DNA from: Alphaproteobacteria bacterium
GTDB lineage: Bacteria > Pseudomonadota > Alphaproteobacteria > UBA6615
Length of the DNA: 64,000 bases
Direction of reading: 5' to 3'
NCBI GenBank assembly: GCA_039980135.1
Contig: JBDXCV010000003.1
Span: 62,001-126,000, forward strand
The notes under the pieces are model-generated. The model was not told the DNA's origin. It searched no databases and worked only from the letters and a program-made list of their open reading frames with translations. Of this stretch, positions 17,407 to 26,446 are shown piece by piece (position 1 is the first letter of the stretch; each line of letters opens with the position of its first letter). The position numbers were made by a program, and so were the translations under genes.

Positions 17407-18072
17407 CTAGACCGCGGCCAGCCCGACCATTTCGGGCACCATCTCCGGGATGATAAGTTCCGCCTGCGTGGCGCCGACAACCTCATCGATGCTCACGCCC
17501 GGCGCCCGTTCCTTAAGTATCAGCCCGTCGTTGCTCGGCTCAATGACCGCCAGTTCTGTCACGATCAGACTGACCGGGCGCAGCGCGGTCAATGGCAGTT
17601 CACTCTCCTGAACGATTTTTGGCGCACCTTTCGCGGTGTGGACCATGGCCACGATGACCCGCTGTGCACCGGTCACCAGGTCCATCGCACCGCCCATGCC
17701 GGGGACCAACTTACCAGGCACCATCCAGTTGGCGAGCCGCCCCTGACCGTCAACCTGCAGCCCGCCCAAGACGGTCATGTCGAGATGACCGCCGCGGATC
17801 AGGCCGAAGGAGAATGTGCTGTCGATCGACGCCGCGCCGGGCACCGCGGTCACGAAGCTGCCGCCGGCATCGGTCAGGTTGGGGTCCTCCATCCCTTCCG
17901 GCGGCCGAGCGCCCATACCGACGACGCCGTTTTCCGATTGAAAGAACACCGACATTTCGGCGGGCAAGTAGTTGGCGACCAGACACGGCAGGCCGATCCC
18001 CAGATTTACCAGGGTTCCGGGGCGAACTTCCCTGGCGACCCGGCGGGCGATAAGTTCCTTGGCGTCCATCAT
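17407..18072 (-). CDS. CoA transferase subunit B (3-oxoacid/acetate CoA-transferase beta)
   Basis: A 221-residue class I CoA transferase beta subunit. The catalytic glutamate is Glu47 in FFQSENGVVGMG, which forms the glutamyl-CoA thioester. GIGLPCLVANYLP and the later GAMDLVTGA segment match the AtoA/ScoB group. Its ATG overlaps the TGA of the alpha-subunit gene by four bases. With the alpha subunit it moves CoA between short acyl or oxoacyl acids; the acid is not determined. The 204 bases from its end to the lipocalin gene hold no gene that I can support. Confidence 0.92.
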   Translation of the reverse strand: MMDAKELIARRVAREVRPGTLVNLGIGLPCLVANYLPAEMSVFFQSENGVVGMGARPPEGMEDPNLTDAGGSFVTAVPGAASIDSTFSFGLIRGGHLDMTVLGGLQVDGQGRLANWMVPGKLVPGMGGAMDLVTGAQRVIVAMVHTAKGAPKIVQESELPLTALRPVSLIVTELAVIEPSNDGLILKERAPGVSIDEVVGATQAELIIPEMVPEMVGLAAV

Positions 18073-18722
18073 GCGGCCCTTTCGAGGAGGTGGTCGACCA
18101 GCACACCCGGCGTCTTGACCGCATCCGGCGTGATCATGCCGACCGGGACGATTTCCTGGGCCTCGACAATCACGGTGTCCGCCGCCATCGCCATGACCGG
18201 GTTTAGATTTTGCGCCGTCAGCGAGTAGGACAGATTACCCACATAGTCGGCGCTTTTCGCATGAATGAGCGCGAAGTCGGCGCGCAACGGCTTTTCCAGG
18301 AGAAACGTTTCCCCGTCGATATCAACGGTTTGTTTATCGTCCTCGACCGGGGTGCCCAGGCCGGTTTTTGTCAACACGCCGCCCAGTCCGAACCCGCCGG
18401 CACGAATGCATTCGACCAATGTGCCCTGCGGCACCAGCTCGACCTCGATCTCGCGATCGATCATCTGCCGTTGCGTTTCCGGATTGAGGCCGATGTGGGA
18501 CGTGATGACTTTCGCCACCTTGCGGGCGCTGATCAGCTTGCCGACGCCACGGTCGGGCCACGATGTGTCATTGCTGATGATTGTAAGCCCGGTTCGATCC
18601 GACTCGACCAGGGCGTCGATCAGCCGGAGCGGCGCACCGACCCCCATGAAGCCGCCGATCATCAGGCACGCGCCGTCGGGAACCATACCGATGAATTCGG
18701 TCAATCCAATGGCCTGTTTCAT
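18069..18722 (-). CDS. CoA transferase subunit A (3-oxoacid/acetate CoA-transferase alpha)
   Basis: A 217-residue alpha subunit beginning MKQAIGLTEFIGMVPDG. The loop LMIGGFMGVGAP is the CoA-binding glycine-rich turn of AtoD/ScoA, and TIISNDTSWPDRGVGKLI and the ADFALIHAKSADYVGNLSY segments are also characteristic. It is the first gene of a two-gene operon with the beta subunit. The tRNA-Ala terminator lies upstream, so it has its own promoter in the 190 bases between. Confidence 0.92.
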   Translation of the reverse strand: MKQAIGLTEFIGMVPDGACLMIGGFMGVGAPLRLIDALVESDRTGLTIISNDTSWPDRGVGKLISARKVAKVITSHIGLNPETQRQMIDREIEVELVPQGTLVECIRAGGFGLGGVLTKTGLGTPVEDDKQTVDIDGETFLLEKPLRADFALIHAKSADYVGNLSYSLTAQNLNPVMAMAADTVIVEAQEIVPVGMITPDAVKTPGVLVDHLLERAA

Positions 18723-18911
18723 GTTGTCCCCGTCCCCGATCACCATTGAATCATCTTGTGCACAGGGCCAATTGCCGTGCAACCGTCGGGACACCGTGAT
18801 GCCGGACGCCTACGACGTGCAATCGGAAGATGAGGTGCTTCGGCTTGAATGCTGAAATTGCCAACCAGCGACGTGCATTCTGCGATCAGTCAAATGGCAA
18901 TATCTGGCAAT

Positions 18912-18952
18912 GCCGAAAAAGCAATCGGCGGGTCGGTTTCCCAACCCGCCGA
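18912..18952 (-). terminator. Rho-independent terminator of the tRNA-Ala gene
   Basis: Perfect 9-bp stem TCGGCGGGT (18925-18933) and ACCCGCCGA (18944-18952), followed on the minus strand by TTGC and a run of five T. Confidence 0.75.
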
Positions 18953-18979
18953 TAAAGCGTTGGCTTCAAAAGCCTAATT

Positions 18980-19055
<76 letters not shown>

Positions 19056-19146
19056 CTCAAATACTGGTGCGTCCGGCCTTTCGACCGGGCGGCGGGAAGA
19101 TACTGGACCCGCCGATCAACGCAAGTGGTTTCTCGGATCGACGCGC

Positions 19147-19506
19147 CTAATCGTCGTCGCTGTCCTTCTTGACCACGACCACGGGCTCGTCGTCATCATC
19201 ATCATCGTCGAGATCGGGCGCGAGCGCATCATCGTCATCATCGTCGTCATCGACTTCCACGTCGCTGATCAGCGCCGCCACCTCATCATCATCGTCGTCC
19301 GACTTCGCCGCCGGCTTGGCCGCATCGTCGTTCGCCGGAGCCGGCGCATCCGGCTCGGCCGGGCGATTGCGCCGCGGGCGGAAGATCGCTTCCGGATCGA
19401 AGACCGTCTCGCAACTCGGGCAGACGATCGGAGAATTCTGCATGTCATAGAAGCGCGCGCCGCATGACAAGCATGCCCGCTTAACGCCCCATTCGGGTTT
19501 TGCCAC
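19147..19506 (-). CDS. TIGR02300 (FYDLN acid) family zinc-ribbon protein
   Basis: A 119-residue protein starting at a GTG with GGAGGG seven bases upstream. The N-terminus has a zinc ribbon (CLSC and CPSC) around the family FYD motif (here FYDMQN). The C-terminal half is a linker of Ala, Pro and Asp ending in long aspartate tracts encoded by GAT/GAC repeats (about 19185-19320). The family lies next to aroA in many alphaproteobacteria; function unknown. The acidic tail suggests binding to a basic partner such as a nucleoid protein or ribosome, but that is a guess. Confidence 0.9.
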   Translation of the reverse strand: MAKPEWGVKRACLSCGARFYDMQNSPIVCPSCETVFDPEAIFRPRRNRPAEPDAPAPANDDAAKPAAKSDDDDDEVAALISDVEVDDDDDDDDALAPDLDDDDDDDEPVVVVKKDSDDD

Positions 19507-19696
19507 TGGGTACCCTCCGGTGTGTGTCGGAGGCGCCGTGTGCCACGAACGACACGGCCTGTCAAAAGCAAATCCGCAACACATCGTCACTTTGTCGCAA
19601 CACCGGGCCGCCAGACATGTGTCCGATCCACACCAGCTTCGTGGCCGGACAACGAAACTTGTGCTAATCGGTCGCCGCCCGGACAAGAACGAAGCC

Positions 19697-21079
19697 ATGA
19701 TCGACAACACCCCATCCACTTCCCCATCCCCCGCCGCGCCCGCCGCACCAAGACCCGCAACCGCGCGCCGTGGCGCGGCCCTCGCGGGCCGGGTGCGCGT
19801 GCCGGGCGACAAGTCGATCTCCCACCGCACGCTGATGCTCGGGGCGCTCGCCGTTGGGACGACCCGCGCGGAAGGCCTGCTCGAGGGCGAGGATGTGCTG
19901 GCCACGGCGGCGGCGCTGCGCCGCATGGGTGTCGGCATCACGCGCAACGATGATGGCGTTTGGCAGATTGACGGCGTCGGCGTCGGCGGCCTGCATCCGC
20001 CCGACGACGTGCTGGACCTGGGCAACTCCGGCACCGCGGCCCGGCTGCTTTGCGGTCTGCTGGCCGGCCATGATTTCACCGCCATCCTGACCGGCGACGA
20101 TTCCCTGCGCGCCCGGCCCATGGGCAGGGTCATCGCGCCGCTCACCGAGATGGGGGTGCAGACGGCATCGCGCGACGGCGGCCGGATGCCCCTGTCGATC
20201 ACGGGCACCAACGATCTCCTGCCCATCGAGTATGTGTTGCCTGTGCCGTCTGCCCAGGTGAAGTCGGCCGTCCTCCTGGCGGGGCTTCATGCACCGGGGA
20301 AGACGAGCGTTGTCGAAGCCGTGGCGACCCGGGACCACACCGAGCGGATGCTCGCCCATATGGGTGCCGAGCTGGAGATCACCGAGACCGATGCGGGCCG
20401 CCGGATCACGATCACCGGCCAGCCCGAGCTCAACCCGGCAGAGATCGGCGTCCCGGCCGACCCCAGTTCGGCCGCCTTCCCTGCCGTCGCCGCCGCGATC
20501 GTGCCGGGCTCGGATGTCTATCTGCCGGCGGTCGGCATGAACCCGGCGCGCATCGGCCTGTTCGACACGCTGGCGGAGATGGGGGCGGATATTTCCCGCG
20601 AGAACCCACGTGACGCCGGGGGCGAGCCCGTCGCCGATCTGCATGTTCGCGCGGGATCATTGAAAAGCGTCATCGTGCCGGGATCACGTGCGCCGTCAAT
20701 GATCGACGAATACCCGGTACTGGCCGCGGCTGCCGCCTGCGCGGCAGGCACCACCGTGTTCGAGGGTGTCGGCGAGTTGCGGGTCAAGGAAAGCGACCGC
20801 CTGGCCGCGGTCGAGGCCGGCCTCGCCGCGTGCGGCGTGGCCGTCTGGTCGGAAGAAGACCGGCTCGTGATCCAGGGATGCGACGGCCCGCCACCCGGCG
20901 GCGGCGAGATTGCCGCCAACCTCGACCACCGGATCGCGATGAGCTTCCTCGTGCTCGGCCTGGCCACGGAAAACCCCGTCACGATCGACGATGTCCGCAC
21001 CGTCGAGACCAGCTTCCCCGGTTTTATCGAGACCATGCGCGGCCTCGGCGCGGACATCGCGGAAGACAGCGCCACATGA
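19697..21079 (+). CDS. aroA: 3-phosphoshikimate 1-carboxyvinyltransferase (EPSP synthase)
   Basis: A 460-residue EPSP synthase adding enolpyruvate from PEP to shikimate 3-phosphate in aromatic amino acid synthesis. Motifs seen: GDKSISHR (residues 37-44), SAQVKSAVLLAG, RDHTE (212-216), a ESDR-like segment, and LDHRIAMSFLVLGL. The sequence resembles class II (CP4-like) enzymes, but the fourth class II motif NxTR is NPAR (282-285) and the position of CP4 Ala100 is Gly112 in GNSGTAARL. The short N-terminal Pro/Ala leader is not conserved. It overlaps cmk (ATGA). Confidence 0.97.
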   Translation: MIDNTPSTSPSPAAPAAPRPATARRGAALAGRVRVPGDKSISHRTLMLGALAVGTTRAEGLLEGEDVLATAAALRRMGVGITRNDDGVWQIDGVGVGGLHPPDDVLDLGNSGTAARLLCGLLAGHDFTAILTGDDSLRARPMGRVIAPLTEMGVQTASRDGGRMPLSITGTNDLLPIEYVLPVPSAQVKSAVLLAGLHAPGKTSVVEAVATRDHTERMLAHMGAELEITETDAGRRITITGQPELNPAEIGVPADPSSAAFPAVAAAIVPGSDVYLPAVGMNPARIGLFDTLAEMGADISRENPRDAGGEPVADLHVRAGSLKSVIVPGSRAPSMIDEYPVLAAAAACAAGTTVFEGVGELRVKESDRLAAVEAGLAACGVAVWSEEDRLVIQGCDGPPPGGGEIAANLDHRIAMSFLVLGLATENPVTIDDVRTVETSFPGFIETMRGLGADIAEDSAT

Positions 21080-21708
21080 TCATCGCCATCGACGGCCCGG
21101 CCGCCGCCGGCAAGGGCACGCTGGCAAAGCGGCTCGCGGCGCATTTCGATTTCGCCTTCCTCGATACCGGCCGCCTTTACCGCGCCGTCGGCTATCTGGT
21201 TTTGGATGCGGGCGGCGACCCGTCAAACCGGGCCGATGCCGTACGCGCGGCGAAAGCGCTCGACCCGGCAAAGCTGGAATCGGTCGATCTGCACACGGAA
21301 ACCGTCGCCGATGCGGCCTCCCAGGTCGCGGCGATTCCCGATGTGCGCAAGGTGCTGCTCGACTTTCAGCGGGACTTCGCCCGGACCCCCCCCGGCGGCA
21401 AGGCCGGGGCGGTTCTGGACGGGCGCGACATCGGTTCCGTTGTCTGCCCGAACGCCGATGTGAAACTCTTCGTCACGGCCCGCCCCGAAATCCGGGCGGA
21501 AAGGCGGCATAAAGAGTTGCAGGAAAAGGGCTTAGAGAGTACATATCCCGCCGTCCTGGCCGAGATAGAAGCGCGTGACGAGCGCGATCGCACTCGAGAG
21601 GTCTCCCCATTGCTGGCGGGAGACGCACGCGAGATCGATACCTCAGATAAATCGCCCGATGCCGTCTTCGAAGAGACGCGGGCCTATATCGAGGATCTGT
21701 CGACTTAA
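21076..21708 (+). CDS. cmk: Cytidylate kinase
   Basis: A 210-residue (d)CMP kinase supplying CDP for RNA, DNA and lipid synthesis. The P-loop is DGPAAAGKGT at residues 6-15, followed by LDTGRLYRAVG (phosphate- and CMP-binding), VLDGRDIGSVV, and the lid region with the DERDRTREVSPL segment. It overlaps the aroA stop by four bases and is followed by rpsA after a 132-base leader; this is the standard alphaproteobacterial order. Confidence 0.97.
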   Translation: MIIAIDGPAAAGKGTLAKRLAAHFDFAFLDTGRLYRAVGYLVLDAGGDPSNRADAVRAAKALDPAKLESVDLHTETVADAASQVAAIPDVRKVLLDFQRDFARTPPGGKAGAVLDGRDIGSVVCPNADVKLFVTARPEIRAERRHKELQEKGLESTYPAVLAEIEARDERDRTREVSPLLAGDAREIDTSDKSPDAVFEETRAYIEDLST

Positions 21709-21840
21709 CCTCGGCCGGGTTGTTTGCGTATCCAGCACCGTTTCCATGTCCGGACTGGCCGGACAGACGGGTGGGTATGAAAGACCGCCGGAACCAACCG
21801 GTTGGCATGAAAAGTATGAACCGAAAGGACGTATCGTCCC

Positions 21841-23700
21841 ATGACCGATACCGCAGCGGCGCCTGAGAGCGCCGCCATGAGCGAGGATTTTGCCGCTCTT
21901 CTCGAAGAAAGCTTCGAAAACAATTCAAACCTCGAACGCACGGTTGTCAAAGGCACCGTTGTCTCGGTCGAGAGCGATTTTGCGCTCATCGATGTCGGCC
22001 TCAAATCCGAAGGCCGGGTGCCGCTCAAGGAATTCGCCCCGCCCGGCGCCCCCGCCGAACTCGATGTCGGCGACAAGGTCGAGGTCTATGTAGAACGCTA
22101 CGAAGACGTCAACGGCGAAGTTGTCCTGTCGCGCGAGAAGGCACGCCGGGAAGAGGCCTGGGAAAAGCTCGAGGAAGCGTTCGAGCAGACCGAACGGGTC
22201 ACCGGCACGATCTTCGGGCGCGTCAAGGGCGGCTTTACGGTCGATCTGTCGGGCGCCGTCGCGTTCCTGCCGGGCAGCCAGGTGGACATCCGCCCCGTGC
22301 GCGACGTCTCGCCGCTGATGGGCACCCCGCAACCCTTCATGATCCTCAAGATGGACCGGGCCCGCGGCAACATCGTCGTCTCGCGTCGCGCCGTTCTCGA
22401 AGAGACCCGCGCCGCCGAACGTACCGAGCTGGTCGCGAACCTCAAGGAAGGCCAGGTCCTCCAGGGCGTCGTCAAGAACATCACCGATTACGGCGCGTTC
22501 GTCGATCTCGGCGGTGTCGACGGCCTGCTCCATGTTACCGACATTTCGTGGCGCCGGATCAATCATCCGTCCGAAGCGCTGCAGGTCGGCCAGACCGTTC
22601 AGGTCCAGGTCGTCCGGTTCAACCCGGAAACCCAGCGTATCTCCCTCGGCATGAAGCAGCTCGAGGCGGATCCGTGGGATGATGTGGAACTGAAGTATCC
22701 GGTCAGCGCCCGTTTCACCGGCCGCGTGACCAACATCACCGACTATGGCGCCTTCGTCGAGCTGGAGCCGGGCATCGAAGGCCTGGTCCACGTCTCGGAG
22801 ATGAGCTGGACGAAGAAGAACGTCCATCCGGGCAAGATCGTTTCGACGAGCCAGGAAGTCGACGTCATGGTCCTCGACGTGGACCCGCAGAAACGCCGCA
22901 TTTCGCTCGGTCTCAAGCAGACCCAGGAAAATCCGTGGGACGAGTTCGCGGTCAAGTTCCCGGGCGGTACGGAGATCGACGGCGAAGTTCGCAACATCAC
23001 CGAGTTCGGTCTGTTCGTCGGCCTGCCGGGCGACATCGACGGCATGGTCCATCTTTCGGACATCTCGTGGGAGAAGACCGGCGAGGAAGCGCTCGAGGAC
23101 TTTACCAAGGGCGATATGGTCAAGGTCAAGATCCTCGAGGTCGACACCGACAAGGAACGCATCTCACTGGGCATCAAGCAGCTGTCCAGCGATCCGTTCG
23201 CCGAATCGCTCGGCAACATCCGCAAGGGTGAAGTCGTGACCGCCACCGTCTCGGAAGTGAATGACGGCGGCATCGAGGTCACCACCTCGGGCGGCCTGGT
23301 GGCGTTCATCCGACGCTCCGATCTCTCGCGTGACCGCTCCGAGCAGCGGCCGGACCGCTTCGCGGTCGGCGAAAAGGTCGATGCCAAGGTGACCAACATC
23401 GACGCGTCGAGCCGACGTATCTCGATGTCGATCAAGGCCAACGAGATCGCCGAAGAAAAGACGGCGATGGCGCAGTTCGGCTCGTCCGACAGCGGCGCCT
23501 CGCTGGGTGACATTCTCGGGGCGGCCATCCGCGAAAAGCAGCAGGAAACCCAGGAAATGATCGGCGACACGCCGGCGCCTGAAGCTGCGGCACCCGCGGA
23601 AGAGGAAGCGGCCGACGCGGCTGCGGCACCGGAAGCTGCGGCCGAAGAGGCCGAAGCGACCGAGGCCACGGAAGAAGAGGAAGGCGCGGCGAAGTCGTAA
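21841..23700 (+). CDS. rpsA: 30S ribosomal protein S1
   Basis: A 619-residue S1 protein with six S1 (OB-fold) repeats, seen as successive GxVxxITDYGAFVDL-type or related cores (about residues 40, 128, 213, 298, 384 and 470). The last two bind mRNA less canonically. It ends in a 60-residue Ala/Glu tail (APAEEEAADAAAAPEA and similar) longer than usual for the family. It helps load mRNA on the 30S subunit. The 132-base leader before the ATG contains a small CCGGA hairpin; S1 leaders are often autoregulated, but no known motif is assigned. Confidence 0.97.
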   Translation: MTDTAAAPESAAMSEDFAALLEESFENNSNLERTVVKGTVVSVESDFALIDVGLKSEGRVPLKEFAPPGAPAELDVGDKVEVYVERYEDVNGEVVLSREKARREEAWEKLEEAFEQTERVTGTIFGRVKGGFTVDLSGAVAFLPGSQVDIRPVRDVSPLMGTPQPFMILKMDRARGNIVVSRRAVLEETRAAERTELVANLKEGQVLQGVVKNITDYGAFVDLGGVDGLLHVTDISWRRINHPSEALQVGQTVQVQVVRFNPETQRISLGMKQLEADPWDDVELKYPVSARFTGRVTNITDYGAFVELEPGIEGLVHVSEMSWTKKNVHPGKIVSTSQEVDVMVLDVDPQKRRISLGLKQTQENPWDEFAVKFPGGTEIDGEVRNITEFGLFVGLPGDIDGMVHLSDISWEKTGEEALEDFTKGDMVKVKILEVDTDKERISLGIKQLSSDPFAESLGNIRKGEVVTATVSEVNDGGIEVTTSGGLVAFIRRSDLSRDRSEQRPDRFAVGEKVDAKVTNIDASSRRISMSIKANEIAEEKTAMAQFGSSDSGASLGDILGAAIREKQQETQEMIGDTPAPEAAAPAEEEAADAAAAPEAAAEEAEATEATEEEEGAAKS

Positions 23701-23724
23701 GGCTTCCGCGCCTGACTGGCCGCC

Positions 23725-24636
23725 ATGTCCTACGATCCGGACGCCCTGCTTGACCGCCGCCGGCTGAAGCGCCGGCTGCGTGTCTGGCAGGCCGTCACCC
23801 TGCTGGTCGTTATCGTCGCCACCCTGGCCTATCTCCAGGCCGAAGGCGCGCTGGTGCGCGGCGAGCGGATCGTGCGCATCCATGTCGAAGGGGTGATCGT
23901 CCGCGACGGCGCCCGCAGCCGGGCGCTGGCCCGGCTGGCCGAGAGTGACGACGTGCGCGGCTTGATCGTGCATATCGACAGCCCCGGTGGCAGCGTCGTC
24001 GGCGGTGAAGATTTGTACAACGACCTGCGCGCCGTCGCGCAAGCCAAGCCGGTCGCCGCCGTGATGGGGACCGTGGCGACCTCGGCCGCGTATATGACGG
24101 CCATCGCCTCCGACCGCGTCTTCGCCCGCGAAGGCACGATCACCGGTTCGATCGGGGTGATTCTTCAAACCGCCAATGTGAGCGAACTGCTCGGGCGGAT
24201 CGGCGTTGAGCCCATCACCATCAAATCGAGCGAGCTGAAAGGCGTGCCGTCACCCGTCGAACCGCTGACCCCGGAAGGCCGCGCTGCCACGCAACAGGTC
24301 GTGCTCGATCTTTATGATTTCTTCGTCGATCTGGTGATCGCACGCCGCCCGATCGATGCGGAAGACGTGCGCCTACTGGCCGATGGCCGGGTGTTCTCCG
24401 GACGCCAGGCCGTCGATAACAATCTGATCGATGCGATCGGCGGCGAGGCGGCGGCAATCGGCTGGATGGTCCGCGAACGCGATCTTCCCGACGGACTGCC
24501 GGTGGAAACCGTGCGGACCGGTAGAGACGAAGACGGTTTCCTGGAGAAAATCTCCGGGCTTGCAGGAAAATCGTTGTTTTCCAATGCATTAACACTTGAC
24601 GGTCTGGTTTCGCTTTGGCAACCTTCGGCCCGCTGA
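23725..24636 (+). CDS. sppA: Signal peptide peptidase SppA (S49, short form)
   Basis: A 303-residue membrane protease that cleaves leftover signal peptides. A single transmembrane segment occupies residues 22-37. Ser120 in GTVATSAAYM and Lys172 in KSSELKGVPSP form the serine/lysine dyad, and the HIDSPGGSVVGGEDLY segment (83-98) binds substrate. This is the short, single-domain form that works as an oligomer. It follows rpsA by 24 bases. Confidence 0.93.
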   Translation: MSYDPDALLDRRRLKRRLRVWQAVTLLVVIVATLAYLQAEGALVRGERIVRIHVEGVIVRDGARSRALARLAESDDVRGLIVHIDSPGGSVVGGEDLYNDLRAVAQAKPVAAVMGTVATSAAYMTAIASDRVFAREGTITGSIGVILQTANVSELLGRIGVEPITIKSSELKGVPSPVEPLTPEGRAATQQVVLDLYDFFVDLVIARRPIDAEDVRLLADGRVFSGRQAVDNNLIDAIGGEAAAIGWMVRERDLPDGLPVETVRTGRDEDGFLEKISGLAGKSLFSNALTLDGLVSLWQPSAR

Positions 24637-24709
24637 CGTGAATTGAACGGCGGCTGAGCCTTCGGGGGAAGGCGAATATTCGGGACTGGCGATTCCCGGG
24701 GGGAACAGA

Positions 24710-24991
24710 ATGACCAAGTCGGAATTGATACAGCGCCTGGCCGAGCGCAACCCGCACCTGCTGCAACGCGACGCGGAACGTATCGTGGCAACAATTCTCG
24801 AAGAGATCACCGCCGCACTCGCGCGCGGCGATCGGGTGGAATTACGCGGTTTCGGTGCGTTTTCCGTCAAGCAACGGGCCGCCAGAACCGGCCGGAATCC
24901 GCGTACCGGTGCGGCCGTGGACGTGGACGCCAAGGTCGTTCCCTATTTCAAGACCGGCAAGGAATTGCGCGAACGCCTCAACGGCGAGTAA
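24710..24991 (+). CDS. ihfB: Integration host factor subunit beta
   Basis: A 93-residue HU/IHF protein: [26 protein letters not shown], then [26 protein letters not shown] with the beta-arm that intercalates with Pro to bend DNA, and a C-terminal [17 protein letters not shown] helix. It pairs with IhfA. A GGGGGG-containing ribosome-binding site lies just upstream of the ATG. Its position after sppA and before lapA is typical. Confidence 0.97.
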   Translation: MTKSELIQRLAERNPHLLQRDAERIVATILEEITAALARGDRVELRGFGAFSVKQRAARTGRNPRTGAAVDVDAKVVPYFKTGKELRERLNGE

Positions 24992-25155
24992 CCGGCGCGA
25001 AAGATGTTGGCCGGAAACGCGGCCTTCAACATTCATTCACATGACGAATGGGGTAAAGTCGGCCATATCGATTGGCACGGGTTCTCGTCATGCCCGGTCA
25101 ACGCCAATGTTTCAAACAACCGGCTCGAACTCATGACCGACCATAGGGATACATT

Positions 25156-25476
25156 GTGAACCGCTTGCGCTGGCTGATAACCATTCCGGTCGCGATCATC
25201 GTGGTCGTCCTCGCCGTCAACAATCGGGGCGACGCCAGTCTCAATCTCTGGCCTCTCGATCTGATCATCACATGGCCGCTGTTCGCGTTCGTGTTCATCG
25301 GGGCCGGGGCGGGATTCGTCCTCGGCGCAGCGCTGATGTGGATCACCTCTGCCCCAACCCGCAGACGTGCGCGCGAACGGGCGAGCAGAATTCGCGAACT
25401 CGAACGCGCGGCAGCCGATAGCGAGCGCGCGAGCGTGCCCGCGCCCGTCGGCCAGCTGCCGGCGCAGACGGACTAG
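25156..25476 (+). CDS. lapA: LapA-domain (DUF1049) inner-membrane protein
   Basis: A 106-residue protein with two membrane helices (residues 6-22 and about 38-65) separated by a VNNRGDASLNLWPLDL turn, then an Arg- and Glu-rich cytoplasmic tail. It matches the LapA/YciS domain; in E. coli LapA and LapB tune lipopolysaccharide synthesis by the LpxC-FtsH route. LapB is not in this window. The start is a GTG preceded by AGGGA. Only the domain, not the full E. coli operon, supports the name. Confidence 0.85.
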   Translation: MNRLRWLITIPVAIIVVVLAVNNRGDASLNLWPLDLIITWPLFAFVFIGAGAGFVLGAALMWITSAPTRRRARERASRIRELERAAADSERASVPAPVGQLPAQTD

Positions 25477-25483
25477 TCCGGAC

Positions 25484-26446
25484 TTGCAGACCATCGACCC
25501 GGCAACCGTCGACGCGTTGCTTGATGCCCCGAGTCTGGTGGCGGCGCTGCATGCGGCATTCCGGGACGGGGCCGTCACGCCGGTCCGCCATCACCACAAC
25601 ATTCCCATGGGCACCCGCGACGACGCGACCCTGCTGCTCATGCCGGCATGGGACAACGAGGCACCCCCGCGTCACATCGGGGTCAAGACCGTCACCGTCC
25701 ACCCGGACAATCCGACCCGGAGCCCGGCGGCCCCGCAACCCTCCGTACAGGGCGCCTATCTTCTGCTGGACGGGCAAACCGGCGCCCCGCGCGCGCTCAT
25801 CGACGGCCCCGCCCTGACCGCGCGACGCACCGCCGCGGCATCCGCGCTGGCCTCACGATTTCTGTCGCGACCGGATTCGCACCGCCTCGTCATGATCGGG
25901 ACGGGTCGACTCGCGCCGGACCTGATCCTGGCCCATTGCGCCGAGCGCCCGATCGACCAGGTCCTCGTTTGGGGACGCGACACGGACAAGGCGGCGGGTC
26001 TCGCGCGCCGGATGTCCGGTCATGGTTTCGCGGTCGCCGCCTGCGACGATCTGGAGGGTGCAATCACCAACGCCGATATCGTGAGCTGTGCGACCACCTC
26101 ACGAACGCCGGTGTTCCGGGGCGAATGGCTGTCTCCCGGCACCCATGTCGATCTGGTCGGCGGCTTTCGCCCCGACATGCGCGAGGCCGACGACACCGCG
26201 ATCATGCGGGCGCGGATTTTTGTCGATACCCGCGCGGGTGCGATGGCCGAGGCCGGGGATATCACGCAACCCCTGGCCGCCGAGATGATCGCGGCGGATG
26301 ACATCCTCGCGGAGTTCTCCGAATTGTGCCGGGACGAACATGTCGGGAGGGCGTCGGTCGGCGAGATCACGCTGTTCAAATCCGTCGGAACAGCGCTCGA
26401 GGACCTCGCGGCTGCGGAACTTCTAATCGACCGGCTGGCGCCATGA
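25484..26446 (+). CDS. Ornithine cyclodeaminase / mu-crystallin family protein
   Basis: About 320 residues, from a TTG at 25484 (no ATG fits). Motifs: HIGVKTVTVHPDN (substrate Lys and Arg region), VQGAYLLLDGQTGAPRALIDG, TARRTAAASALASRFL, and the NAD-binding VMIGTGRLAPDLI with GxGxxA-like turn. The family includes ornithine cyclodeaminase, alanine dehydrogenase, ketimine reductase and lysine cyclodeaminase. The start is seven bases after lapA, and the stop overlaps the AGE-family gene by four bases. The exact substrate is not shown. Confidence 0.85.
   Translation: MQTIDPATVDALLDAPSLVAALHAAFRDGAVTPVRHHHNIPMGTRDDATLLLMPAWDNEAPPRHIGVKTVTVHPDNPTRSPAAPQPSVQGAYLLLDGQTGAPRALIDGPALTARRTAAASALASRFLSRPDSHRLVMIGTGRLAPDLILAHCAERPIDQVLVWGRDTDKAAGLARRMSGHGFAVAACDDLEGAITNADIVSCATTSRTPVFRGEWLSPGTHVDLVGGFRPDMREADDTAIMRARIFVDTRAGAMAEAGDITQPLAAEMIAADDILAEFSELCRDEHVGRASVGEITLFKSVGTALEDLAAAELLIDRLAP

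Noticed and set aside
21925-23052. Minus-strand frame inside rpsA
   Set aside because: Antisense to six S1 repeats with conserved motifs; no independent start signals.
25079-25100. TCATGCCCGGTCAACG stretch as another copy of the palindromic repeat
   Set aside because: Only one short arm resembles the repeat and no inverted partner is present.
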